64,000 nucleotides of DNA from Aspergillus flavus (Eukaryota; Ascomycota; Eurotiomycetes; Eurotiales; Aspergillaceae): contig NC_092409.1 of NCBI RefSeq assembly GCF_009017415.1, positions 868,001 to 932,000 of the forward strand, written 5' to 3'. This document shows, in pieces, positions 1 through 12,088 of the stretch (within the stretch, counting starts at the first letter, position 1; each line of letters begins with the position of its first letter). The position numbers were made by a program, and so were the translations under genes. The notes beneath the pieces were generated by a model. That model did no database searches and had not been told where the DNA came from. It saw nothing but the letters and a program-made list of their open reading frames with translations.

Positions 1-555
1 GAACATGCTATTCGCGATGGATAACAGACCTCGGACTCTCCTATTACGCTATTAGCCAGGCTCTATGGCAGCATTTAGATCTGGTTCGTACCCATGCTTT
101 ATTCTATAAATCCAGATATCGATTTTGATGATTTAATAGTAAGTTATCGTCAAGTCACCTGCTAAAGTAGGATCACGGTGCCTCCTCGGCTTGATAGAAT
201 AACGCTTTGGCGAGAAGCCTGCGGAGATAAATTATCCGGTTTTGAGTACATCAGAATGCAGATCAATGGCGGTCTGCCTAGTCTGTGCCTGGTCATTAGT
301 CATAGTCAGCTGGGATTGTCACAATTTAATTTGATACGAGCATAATCCACCGTTTCGTCATTTTTCATTTGCTTGGGTCCACATAAATCGATTGAGTTAC
401 ACATTATACCGTATTCTTCCTAGCTGTGTGGGACTTGGAGCAGGTATAAAGCAGCTTCATGCCTCTGGAGTAATACCACAAGCTTGGTGTTGGTGAAGCA
501 TGGAGACAGGAACTCAATCGGTGATTCTGTTACATTAACTGGCATAGAAACTTGA
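1..555. other. Intergenic, left edge
   Basis: No coding region or RNA gene is recognised. The stretch lies downstream of the minus-strand deaminase-MYND gene and should carry its 3' end. Confidence 0.5.
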
Positions 556-3500
556 TTAACCTACAGTGTCTCTAACTAAGAGACAGCAGCTCGTACTGTC
601 CAGTATATCATCCCCCTTTCCATAGTAGAGACCTGGTGGACCCAAGACATCGTGCACCCTACAATGACAAGGGAGACGAGAACTTTCCTCCGCACCTTGA
701 ATAGTCACACTACTCCCAGAATTAAAATTCGGGAATAGAATAGACCTTGCTCGATCCATATCAAAAATCCTTCGTCTCATATCTGGAACCAAAGTATCAA
801 TATACCGCTCAAGAGCTCCGCGTTGAGGGCTCTCCTTTGCTGCTGCCATAGCCCTGGGATCGAACTCTGGCAAGTTGAACAAATGCCGGTAGAAGTTCAG
901 AAGCTGCCACCTCTCCCAGCTATTAGTTAGGTAGAAGCCATAGGCTACGTCACACTCAGAATCGAAATGTGTCTCGAAATCGCCGTGACATGGTCGATCT
1001 GGTTGCATTCGAAAGCAGCTGCAAAACCTGCCAGAGAGAGCATGGCTTACTCCGATCATGAGCCGGAAGACAGAGTACACCATCCCGGAAGGTCTTTGGA
1101 GTCTAACTCCCTTTTGGGAGAGGTCTGACAGGTCGATCCCATGTTTTGTCATCAATTCTGCCATCGTGGAGGTTTCGTATGCGGAGACTATGTCGTCAAA
1201 GCTCGCGTTGGACGAGGCCAACAACGAATATTTGAGAGAGAGTTCCTGGCGTTGTTGGAAGGAAGTGCAGTAGCAGAATCCAAAGTTGATCCACGTTGAA
1301 GAGTTAGTGTCCGGAATTTGATAAATAGAGCCCCTTATTGTTACAAACAGTTTGAATACTTCAGCCTGCGCGGTATTCAATCTGCACCCATCATTGAATC
1401 TGTCGTATAAATCAAGAGAATTCAATGCTTCGTCATGGGCTGTCTCCCAGATGCTGTATACCTCCCCCTCTAGGTTGGGAATCGGAAACGGCCCTATTTT
1501 CCGACGTTCTAGATACCACGCTATGCACTCGCATTCGAGCTGACCACCCGTTTGCTCGATATGTAATCGACAGAAGAAGAGTAAAACTTCACCAAGTAGT
1601 CCATCCTTTAGGTAATTATTGAGGACTCTGGCAGGGAAGCGGCATGCTGCTATCATAGTATCGTATAGACAGACGAGACAGAGAGCCTCCCTCGTACTCG
1701 TGCAATTGTTGAAACCAAACGTGCGGCAGCTGTAATCATCAGCAAACAGGTCGAGAAGTGATTTACGAATCGTCTCTGGGTTTTCGCTCATCATTGCCCT
1801 CTTCACATGTCTGACAATTAGCCTGAAAAAGTCGATGTCGTTGGGGCGTTTCGGTGTGCGGCAAGTGAAAACATGCCTCTTCCAATCTCGTCGTTGACAG
1901 GCGTGTGAGCAGTACCATGTCCAACATGCTGAACATCTTGATCCTGCTGATCTACGGCAATGTCGACACAGTCTGCTATTCGTAGCCTCCGGTGATTGCA
2001 TCTCGTGTATCCGTTCCAACGAACATTGCTTCCTGTCGTGATTTATTTTGTACATCTCAGCCTGTTCGATTGGTAGACGGTTGCTAACATGGGGCATGCT
2101 TGGAGCTAGAAAGTCGGCGAATCCAGGTTCACCAGGCATAGGTGAAAACTGAACTTGTCTGTCACTTGCAGAGAACGCGCCCGGCACCAAGAAATTTCTA
2201 CCCTTGTCAATGACAGGTTGCTCCTGAAGATATTATGGACACCTTACCTGAACATTGATGGCCTTTCAGAATATATTGACTCGCCCTGCTGTTCGGCCTG
2301 CGCCGTGGATAATGCTGCCGATGATTGCTTACATAGCTCTCTGTGGGGAAGGGGATAAGGCTTACTGAGCACCCTCCGGAGCATTGCTCTCAGGAATGCA
2401 GCAAGTTTAGCCATCAGTGGAGCTAGCCACTCTAGCTTGCTAGTTACCGCTATGCCTTGGGGTAATCCCCACCTGGGAAAAACTGTTTCATGCGTTCCAC
2501 GTGCAGAGAACTTACCGTGAAGCGCCCGAAATACTTCACAGAAGAAGCAGCACTTTTTACTGCATCCAATATATGGAAAAACCTGGTGATTGTTTTTGGA
2601 TAAGGAGGTCTCAAGGTAGCCCATCAGCTGAACCTCCGCATGGATCGATCTGGGGAGACGAAGTATATTTGTATATTCGTTGATCGTCCTTTGGTCTTGC
2701 AAAAGCTTTACCCATCCATTGCCCTCCGGCTGACACGGGAGTGCTCCCAAGACCTTTAGGGGTAACTCTTTCCCCAGTGGAGCGTAAGTCTTGGTTTTGA
2801 ACATGCAAGTTGAAACGGGGACGAATCTGAATGAATTGAAAAGCTTCAACTTCAGCTTGGACGCCAGTTCGACCAATGTCACTGCAGCATGGAAAGTTCG
2901 CGAGAGGAATAGAAGAGCATCCCACGCTTTTGTGAAAAGCTTTTCGCTGCCATGTAGCGCTTGCTTAAGGAGATTCTTCAGGGCTGGCCGTTGTTTGGGG
3001 TTTCGAATGATGGCATAAAAGCTCTCGAGGAAGTCCCGTAACTCATTATTGCGCGTACTATGAGAATTAGACACCTTAAAAAGACTCCGTATTCTGTCAC
3101 ACGTCTCTATCACCGCTTTATCCAGATCTTTGTCCGAGAGGCAGTCTGGGAGTTCCTGCGAACCTTCACGTTGTCTCCCATCGATGTTGATAATGAGACC
3201 CTCCCACAGCCTTGCCTCGAGTTTCTGATCTACCATATCTTTAATGGTATCTTCTGTGAGCGTATCTGGCACTTTAAGACCTGATGCCCGCTTAAATGCG
3301 TCTCGAATTACTCCAGAATAATATTCAACTCGAGGTGTATTGTGCTCAAATATGAGATCAAACACCTCCGATTGATCGGTTTGCGTTTGACCTAATAGTC
3401 ATTAGATACCTAAGTCCGATAGTGAAGCTGGATGTAAACACTTACCATTTTTCAAGATAGAAGTTAGTAGCTCGCATAGCCTTTCTAGGAACACTTCATC

Positions 3501-3926
3501 CTCGCCCTTCAGGCCCTCATTCTTCGCGCAAAGGAATGTTACACGCTGAAGAATACTGTCCTCCACCATAGCCACACTCGTGACATGTTTCGCATCAAGA
3601 TGGGCATCTTTTTTCTTTCCCCTCCCATGCCGACCGGTCTTTCGTGTCTTGAACCTGGCCAAAACCTCAGCAAGGCGATCTAACGATCGCTGTTTCAAGA
3701 GAACAAGAGCCACCGTTGGATCGCCGGTAGTTACGTCGTCTTCGAAGTCTGTTTCGTCAGGGAGCTTATCCAGCTCCTCGTCGGGCCCCTGTTCAGGTTC
3801 CTTAGACGATGGTTTGTCGTTACCGAGCTCACCATAGTCTATATCATCCGGAGGCCGCTGGAAAATGAGTGATGTCAGAGCAGTTAGAGACTGGATCTCT
3901 TTATACAATGAAGAATATTCGTCCAT
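556..3926 (-). CDS. OTT_1508-like deaminase fused to a MYND zinc finger
   Basis: A three-exon model joins what look like three separate frames: 3926-3446, 3391-2248 and 2197-556. The introns are 54 and 50 bp (GTAAGT..TAG and GTAAGG..TAG), and phase is kept throughout, giving about 1088 aa. Residues 1-160 are charged with no known domain. Residues ~380-470 carry the zinc-deaminase signature: IHAEVQ (His/Glu at 411-413), then a Cys cluster GCSKKCCFFC (437-445) and a downstream RGTHETVFPRW stretch, as in fungal OTT_1508-like deaminases (PF14441 type). Residues 619-654 are a MYND finger (CRHC..CSAC..YCSHACQ..H..C), normally a protein-binding zinc module. The remaining ~430 residues are not recognised. 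The known superfamily acts on nucleotides or nucleic acids; the substrate here is unknown. Two adjacent genes is the alternative, but neither downstream piece has its own ATG at a sensible place. Confidence 0.72.
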
Positions 3927-5987
3927 CTTTCACTCTATTTAGTAAGGGTCTTTCCACAGCTCTCTGAGTGTTGTTCTGGATGGGCATTAGCTGGTGACGA
4001 GCATCAGGCTGAAACTCGGGCGCTAGGAATACGACAGGGATCAGGTGTCATTCATTTCGGAAATAGATTTTATTGGTATTTCTGCAGTAGCGCCAACACA
4101 TCCAGCCGCGCAAGTTACCAACTCTCCATATCAAGACCATTTTGCACAACTGCCCTACCCACCCCAAAGTGTTTGAGATTCTGCCTTCAACCTCCCAGGT
4201 TATGGCATGACCTGTAGTATATCCATGAATAGTCGATCAATAGTCGTTGAAGGGTTACACGTTATGTACAAGATAGTCTCATAACCATAGGCGCTGTCAA
4301 TGACCAATAACGGCACGAGTGGAAAATGCCATTTTTGATGTAAGTTGGACATTCATATATGGGTCATCACAGGGTTTTGGGCAGGTATAGTATAGGAGGT
4401 GGTATATATTATACCGAATTTCGTCGGTAAAAACCCGAATGATGACGGAGCGGGGTAGTCAAATGGGAAGGGTTCATGATGGGATAAGCATGGTAGACCT
4501 TGACAATGTTCTAGTATAGTTCATCTCTAAGCCAGTCGGAGAGAGTGATATATGTAAATTATTTACAGTCAATATAAACCTAAATAATTCTATAACCTTT
4601 CGTAGCGGTTCCAATATCAAAGTACCTTGAATCTTTACCAACTTTCCACTCATTTTAAGATACAGATATAGACGCTTAGGTGATTCAATACTATCATCAA
4701 TTCCTAGATAGAGCTCAACCTATTATTAAGCCATCAGAATAGAGAGCTCTCTAGAGCTCTGAGTGTCTCGGATCATACCTCGCCTCGTCCCATCCCAGAT
4801 ACTAACACCCAGATTCGGATCGGCCATTGATTTCTACCCCGATATCGCTATCGGAGGATATAGAAAACGCAAGACCGCTCTACACAGCTTTTAGCTTTGT
4901 TAGTCTATGCAAGTAAAGGGATCGCTGCCCTAAATCGGCGCCCAGTTGTTGAAAGAATCCCACCGTCCAGGTATGTGCTTTTCAATACCTGCCCAATAAA
5001 ACCGAGAACCCTCCATATGAGTGAGACTGACCAATTAGATACGCGTGAATAACATCCCGAATCAATTTCCGTACACTAGCAAGGATACCAAAGAGGCCAG
5101 TTACCTTGCAACACAAATCCATCAAGACATGTGGATGCCACAGCATGACCGCCGGATGTAACTCCCATCACACGCTGTTACTGTGAGACAACACATGAGT
5201 GGGACAGTTACACCTCGATACTTCCACAGCCTAATGTCTTGTATTTCAGCTTGATGTCTAGGCTTAAGCTTTTGAGGCGGTTCAACTATGACGAGAGCAG
5301 GGGAAGTACCGGAGAACAGTATCTCCACGGCCCTGCAGGCTGTGTAATGTGACATGAACGCTTTATTGGCGTGTTCGAACGGATACCTCTTATACGATCC
5401 AACCCTGTATGGCCTGGGTAAGTTGTCTTTACCTAACGTCCCAAGCTATGAGAGTGTCAGTATTGGTCTTGTGACAGGTCCTGATCACTGTGTAACCGGT
5501 CTGCAGTTATCAACATAGACGAATGTGCCCCTACAGGGGTCCCTCACACCAAGCATGACACGCGTTTGTGTGTCACAGAGTGGGAGCCAGTCAGATCAGT
5601 GAGCAGAGCAATTTCTACACAAATGATTCGCGGTCTACCAGCCACCTCGTATGCTGGAACCCAAAAAGCAAGGAGGGGACTCCCGCAAGGATAAGTTTTC
5701 CTTTCCATTTCATTGGTTAGTTGGTTATCAGCCTCGTCTAGATTTCTGTCACACCTCTTTCGTTTGTCCTTGTGAAACCCATAAACGCAAAAGGGGCGAG
5801 TGGCTGCCTGGAGAGGTGTGGTCACTCCTGACGTAGTTAGGCATTGATACTGTGGAAAATGTTCAACAATAAAGAGACTGAGAAACGATTGGAATTTTCA
5901 CGGACGAGTAGATAGCATCTCGTATACTATGCTATAGATATAGAATCGAAAGAAATAAAACAAAGGAATGGACCCAGGATATGTACA
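3927..5987. other. Intergenic, AT-rich with short inverted AGAGCTCT motifs
   Basis: About 2 kb without a convincing gene. It should include the promoter of the deaminase-MYND gene (right end of that gene at 3926). A short cluster of overlapping AGAGCTCT palindromes occurs near 4739-4760. Short frames of 77-93 codons at 5122-5825 have no recognisable content. Confidence 0.45.
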
Positions 5988-7810
5988 TTATTGGCAACGT
6001 GTGCTCATCACGATAGAATCAATAGCCCATACGACATGTCTCAATACTCTCTCCTTAGGCTCCTTGGAAGAGCCCCTAGCACGCGGTATCACAATACCAA
6101 GAGTGTCGTGCAGGCGAGCACTGTACACAAGATCCTGAGATTGTCCCATCTCCGGAATCTCGTGATCCTGGATATACACAACGATATCTGGACCCACACA
6201 ACCACGCCAGAGAGATTCCATCCATTGCTGGTGAGTCATTTGTGAGTATGGATCGTCGATTGATATCTCACAAGCAAATGCATCCACGGTTGTAAGCTGG
6301 TATCTGGCAATGAGGGCCACGGGGAGGGGGTAACCTGCTTCGCGCGAGGATAGCACCGACCCATTTCCCAGATCGTCAGCCCGCTTCGACTTGGCCCGTA
6401 ACCCTCGATATGGATGTTGTATATAGTCGACAATCTGGGCTGAAATGTGATGCCATGCTGAGATGTTATTTAGATATTCAACAATGGGACCGTTTTTCCG
6501 CCGCGACATGTGTCGGGGACGAGCATCTGGTCCTTTGAAAACCCGGGTTCGGAATCCTTCCATTGGCAAGGTACTGTGGAGGTAGTCGATTATGGTCTTT
6601 ATCGTTGAAGGATCTTGTCCATCTACCGATATCACTGGACCTCGAGACCCGCTCCTTTGAAATGCGGGATTGATGGGCGGTGAGCCATAGGCTAGCGTGC
6701 TAATCTTATTGAAAACTGAAAGTAGTTTTGCTGTGATCTCCGGTGTTGATGTAGGGCCAGTTGCTGTTAAGCCCTGCGATTGGGGTTTCCCAGGTTGTGA
6801 ATACGCTCCAGGTTTCTGTAGCATCCATGATGGTGGTGCAATGCCAAACATCGTTTGAGATCCGTGTTCCCCGGAAGAGGCATGTGTGAGAGAGGCCAGT
6901 CTCTGGTCATTCCTTCTTTCAGTGGTTGAAGACGGGCGAGCCTCGATGTGATGTGTATCAACCCTATTGGGTTCCCTTGTATCACCGTCATACTGGGGCT
7001 GGTGTGAAAAGGGCGCTTCCCAGTAATGCTCTGCCTCTGCAGGGCCCCCATCACAGAAGTCCTTCAGTCTGCTGAGATCATGGGATTGGGGAAAGCTGTC
7101 ATTGGTACCCCAAGCCAAAGATGTAAAAGAAGGCAATGACGTAGGTGGATATGCTTCGTCATTACCCACGGGCCTAATCCTCAGATTTGGCACGGGGATG
7201 TTATATCTATTAGCCGATCTTCCGCTACGGGTTTCACTGTCATCTTGTTCCCGGGACGGATACTCATCCCCGGAACAACGGTGTCGGTCCTTGTTGTTTG
7301 GACTCTTGAACCAATCAGCCTTGAATTACTGTTACGTTTATCTTCCACATAGCATATGGTTAGACTTACTTCACCTAGTGGGAGCCACTGGTCCTTTTCC
7401 GCTGGGGAAAGCCGCCTCCATTGCTCCTCTACTATCCTAGTTATAGCGGGCGGTAGAAGACCTGGATTTGCTGCTGTCGCAGCAGGTAGGAAATTTTGAC
7501 GATACTGAGAAAATGCTATAATTCATTGTTAAGTAATAACGTCCAAAGGAAGAAGGGTGCCTGAGATGCATTCGACCGGAGGCTCTCGAGGCGATTGAAA
7601 GTTGGGCTACAGGCTCTAATGGTGTTGTTGAAGTATTCCAAACGCACCTTCTGATGTGAAGTCAGCCTGCCCCTCCGCAGTGGAAGCTTTGAGAATGCCA
7701 CCGTCCTTTGACTGATATAGGGCGAGAACACTACTCGTTTGAGCACGGTCTAATGCGGGGGACTCGTTATCCAAAACATCAGGTTTAGGGAGGATTCGAT
7801 GATAAGACAT
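5988..7810 (-). CDS. HMG-box family protein, putative transcription factor
   Basis: Exons are 7810-7648, 7515-7370 and 7319-5988; all junctions are GT..AG and keep phase, giving about 546 aa. The start is the ATG at 7810. The join of exons 1 and 2 creates an HMG-box-like segment (~residues 54-104): AFSQYRQNF, then ANPGLLPPAITRIVEEQWRR and LSPAEKDQWLPLGE. This matches the Y-R/NPG/W-R/K spacing of fungal HMG boxes, although the first helix is short. The middle is low complexity. The C-terminal ~240 residues hold a conserved-looking region beginning PVISVDGQDPSTIKTIIDYL that is not seen in ordinary HMG proteins. DNA binding in the nucleus is the likely role. Targets are unknown. Confidence 0.7.
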
Positions 7811-9673
7811 CTTCGTAGGAGAATTTTGGGCTTTCAATACCTCCCTTTATGTCCAAGACCGTAGAGGTGTAAGATGAGGGCGAAGGTAAAGGTAATATAA
7901 TACGAAAGACGCCGCTTATATGTTCATCGGCGCCAATATCATTCAGTCCTAACCTCCGAGGAGCTATGCGTTTGAAGCGTCTGCAGGAGTTGTTATGCTG
8001 GATTCTTCGCCACTTTTAGCATATTCCTGTCTCCTTCAGTTGGGAAGATCGCTACCTGAAATATCTAGTATTGTAACACCAACCGCACAAACGAAGGAAA
8101 TCGATATTAGTGGCAGAATCACATTTGTACTTTTCAGAAGTCGCTCGTAGCGTATGAGATGCAAGGAAATGGGTAATGTTGGGTTGTACACATTCATGGC
8201 CCAAGTCTCAGAGGGGACGCGCGTAAACTCGATACGACTATTGGGACGCTCCGTCGCCCCGTCTCAGATTTGGATGAGTAGACTGCCGCAATGTCTTATA
8301 GCTAGACACTTAGTCCTTATTGCGATGTAAGACAGTTGTACTCAAGAAGGTTCAATGTTTTATAGCCGAAATTCAGATTCATATTGCTTCATCCCCGTTG
8401 ATTGTAAGTAGCAAACGGCACAGCCAAATAACCAAGTCATGTCAAACCGGAATCCGGGCAGGAATGTCTCTGTTTCAAAAGGCTTTTGAATCGAGGTGCT
8501 ATGAATCAAGCCACATGTGGTGATAGAATAAGTGCTTGTGGAATTGTCTCGTACTGGTGGTCCCTTAGAAAAACAACACCCCCAATGCCGATCAAGTAGT
8601 TCGCTTAGCCATCATCACTCGAGCAGATTCTTGTTATGCGGACGGTCATCAGCAGTCGTTTGCATTTGCATGAACATGTGACAACTCTAATACGACAAAA
8701 AAGCAATTTTAACGCCGTAGGACGGTCAGTAGACGACTGTTTGCGCACAAGCCCTGTAACAGTAAAGTTGTTATCAACGCGGGCTTTGACCCTCTGCCTC
8801 GAGTAACTAACCCGGGATTTAGGGAGAGCTTTCAAGAGGTTCGATTAACACCCCCACCCTGGGACTGGTTGAGATCGGCGGGTCGTTCCTACCCAAAACC
8901 GCCCTATTTTAGATTTAGAATTCATTCGTGATTGGATCAAACGCGTTGAGGTGTACCAAAGGTTGATCGTCATTGAGAATCTGCAGGATATCGATCTGCC
9001 TATACAGGCCTAGTGCTTTCGTTCCTAACTGATTTTTTCTCGCACAATGGGTTAAGGGAGGTTAGGCATCTTTCACAGCGAATTCTCATTCCTACGGCAG
9101 TATAGAGATTTCAGCCTTTAAGCCCCAGTATTGTTCAACATGTAGTTCGATGGGCAGCCTGCCGGGGCCTTCCTGGCGCCTCGCCTCGTTTCTAAGCCGC
9201 GAGTAGACATTATATCTGACATAACAGCACTAAGTCTAGCTGTACTTATCATGAATTTCAAAGGACCTTCCCGGCCAATCTCATCGTATTGAAGTAGCAT
9301 ACCAAGGAGCTTTCATGTTTGTGTGTCCTACATATAAACTGTATCAGGGCAAACCGGACTCACTAGAGTCTCCTTTTGAGAAGCGACCCATATACATAGC
9401 CTCGAAGCAAGGACGCTTGATAGTTTGGTGGCGACATCCAACCAATTTGGAAAAGTGTTGAAGGTCTACAAGCAAAGCACCACTCTTGGTACACTCAGTT
9501 CGTGGGTCTGAGAACCAACCTCATAATCCCTATATGAGTCATTGACGAGCTTTGCTATGAGGAAGACCGTTTCGGGGTTCCAAATCCCCAAGAATGCATG
9601 AATGCTGTGTATACTTAAGAGCCTCTTCAGAAGAGCAGGCCTGGATAAGCAAATCCCATCCACCGGACGGCCG
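7811..9673. other. Intergenic
   Basis: No gene is recognised in about 1.9 kb. Frames of 60-76 codons in this stretch lack motifs and splice support. It separates the HMG-box gene start from the end of the Zn2Cys6 gene. Confidence 0.45.
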
Positions 9674-10396
9674 TCAAAAGCTGAGCAGAGCATCAATATC
9701 GTCTAAATCCAGCCCTCCATTGCTATTTTCAGAAGCCGTAAGCCCAAAGCCTTTATTTCTTGCGGAATCATTCCAAGGGCTTCCAGCCGATATTTTATAT
9801 AGAGACGGCTCTGGTGCATTTTCGATCGTCGAGGCTGGGTCCTTTGTATCTCCCAGTGTCGACAATGGCTGAGGAGCGATCCTTTTGGGGGCTCTCATAT
9901 CTGGATGCACTTCATCCCGTTCGGGTGCTTCTATGTCTCCATGGTGATCGGATATGTTATCCTCGGGTGGAAAAAAGTGGAGGACCTCCTGTACCATCGA
10001 ATAGACAGCAGCCCAGCGAGGTACTTCGTGGTCGATACCGCGCGGCAATGGCAGGTTGAAGGTATTGTGGGAGGCTTCGGAAATGGGATCTTCGGGTTCC
10101 TCTTCAATAGCCCTGCAAATGAACGTATTTATCAGATTAGTTAGTTCATCCATTCAAAGTCCTTTCCCTCATCGTCAAAGAACATACCGCACTACATGTC
10201 CTCTAGGCACGCATGGCTGGTTTTCTTGGAAGCAATTCGTGCACCGACGATGTTGGGCAGCATAAACACATCGCGCCTTGCGAATATGGCATGATTGGCA
10301 GGCTATCGTTCGAGTCAGGCGATTATGACTGGCGATGGACTTCTGGACGCCCTGTGGGCCATTTAACTTCCGGGGCTTCCGCGGAGCCGATTCCAT
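9674..10396 (-). CDS. Short Zn2Cys6 binuclear-cluster protein
   Basis: Exons 10396-10188 and 10112-9674 are joined over a 75 bp intron (GTATGT..TTGCAG, branch site ACTAAC) and give 215 aa. The zinc cluster is complete: Cys33, 36, 43, 52, 55 and 62 in CQSCHIRKARC and CTNCFQENQPC. A basic N-terminus precedes it. The family binds CGG-type half-sites in DNA. The protein is far shorter than usual Zn2Cys6 regulators (500-900 aa) and lacks the middle homology domain. It ends in an acidic tail (GGLDLDDIDALLSF) that could be an activation segment. It is the nearest regulator to the copper pump and the amide-type cluster, so local control is possible but unproven. Confidence 0.8.
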
Positions 10397-12088
10397 GGCG
10401 GTTTCTCGAGAGGTATAGTCGTAGAAGAGCCCTCACTTCGTGTAGGATCATTAGGGGTCAAATGAATCGTGATATGTAGCGATGTGCAAGAGTTGGAGAT
10501 TGAATTCTAATCTGGGAGTGGGGAAGCTGTGAAATCCGTGACTGACTGAAACCTCCCACAATGTGGTGCCTATTGCTAAAACCGGGGATCTCCGGGAAAA
10601 GCCAACTCTATTTCAAAAGAATCAGGGAAGGTATACGGGTATTCTAGGCTTTTGTATAAGGTCTTTTGAGTTACAAGTAAACTTTGTGAAGATCATATAG
10701 CCGAAAGTCGGAACCCTTGGACAAATACCGTATAGTCGTTTCTCCAAATACATGTTTCAAGATCTGGTGGAATAAGCATAGAAGTTCGTCCTCTCTAAGA
10801 TAGGACCACCCCACTACATTATCCAATAATTCGACTATGGGTAATTGACAATGCTACAACGATGGACAGAGGAATAAAGGTTTTTGAGCGGAGCTGTCAT
10901 TATTGCATTGAGGCCGTCTCTTATACTACTGACTTTCCGGAAGGCTTGAAATCATGGTCCTATTATGGGGCTGCCACTTCCCATGCTCGCCTCTACGGGA
11001 TTGACGGAAACATGGCGAGTATACGCTACACGATTCCCTTTTACCCGAACGTGTAAAGCTAACAGACTTGTAAATTCTACTACTACGACGGACAGGTACT
11101 AAAGCGCTATAAGACGGGGGATTTCATGCCATTTCATCAAAGTACAGTGGTTTATGGGAGAACGTCATCGTGGGCGCGGACTATTAGTGGTGGAGGTGTG
11201 ACAAAATACTGTACAAGCAGCTACCTTGCGTAATCTTGCTGTCTAGCGTCACACCCGTCAACGCTTTGAAACGAATGTAGTGAGAGGAAATGATTAACTG
11301 CAGAAATCTGGCACGCCAATGGGGATTATTTTCTCACTGTAACTGCTTGAGCTTTAGGGCTCGGTCCTCACATGATGTCTACAGTTTCTCATTTGGCCGT
11401 CGCTGGATATATACTTAAATGAAGGTTTAGTCGAGCCCACGTAACCTTGACCATTCCTCTCAATGTGGTCACATTATAAATTCCTGCCATTGCGCTACGG
11501 CTCAGTCGCTTGTTTGCCCTATGCTATCGAAATTATACATCATGGCTAGTTTCTTGAATACCACCTTACCAGGCCGGGTCCCGCGGACTCCGTACGAAAC
11601 CACAGCAGGTCTCCGTCACCACCGACCAATTCATCTTTCTTTCTATGACACGCCAGCTCTCACACGTAGCCTTGCTCTTATCTATTTGCCTCCTTCTCCC
11701 CATTTCTAGCTTAGTTCCTTCTGGCTTCTCTTGTTCTAGTATACATGGCCTTGGCCGGTTAATGTCTCTCTTCCTACTATGACTACCGCCCTAGCTCTGT
11801 AATATCCATTAGCTTTGGGAGTTATTCACTGATATAGCAAAGACTACTAGTTCTGGAAGTAGAAGACTCTTATATAGGCATAATCCTGTGGGGACTTTTC
11901 TACGGGAAGGCAAAGTGCATATCGCCTCTGGTACCTCAGGTTCCTCACGTTAATCACCGAGCTTAATCAATACCTTGGGAACTATCACAACATGCATTTC
12001 TCTGACATGATAACAGATGTCTCAAGTTTACATACAAGGCAGGCCAAGACAACGGTCGAGTGTATGGCTACCCTCACCCAATGGTTAT
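10397..12088. other. Intergenic
   Basis: About 1.7 kb without a supported gene, between the Zn2Cys6 start and the 3' end of the copper ATPase. Frames at 10862-11056 and 11521-11709 are short and motif-free. Confidence 0.45.

Noticed and set aside
4739..4760. AGAGCTCT palindrome cluster as an operator or mobile-element end
   Set aside because: Very short and not symmetric overall; nothing around it supports a function.
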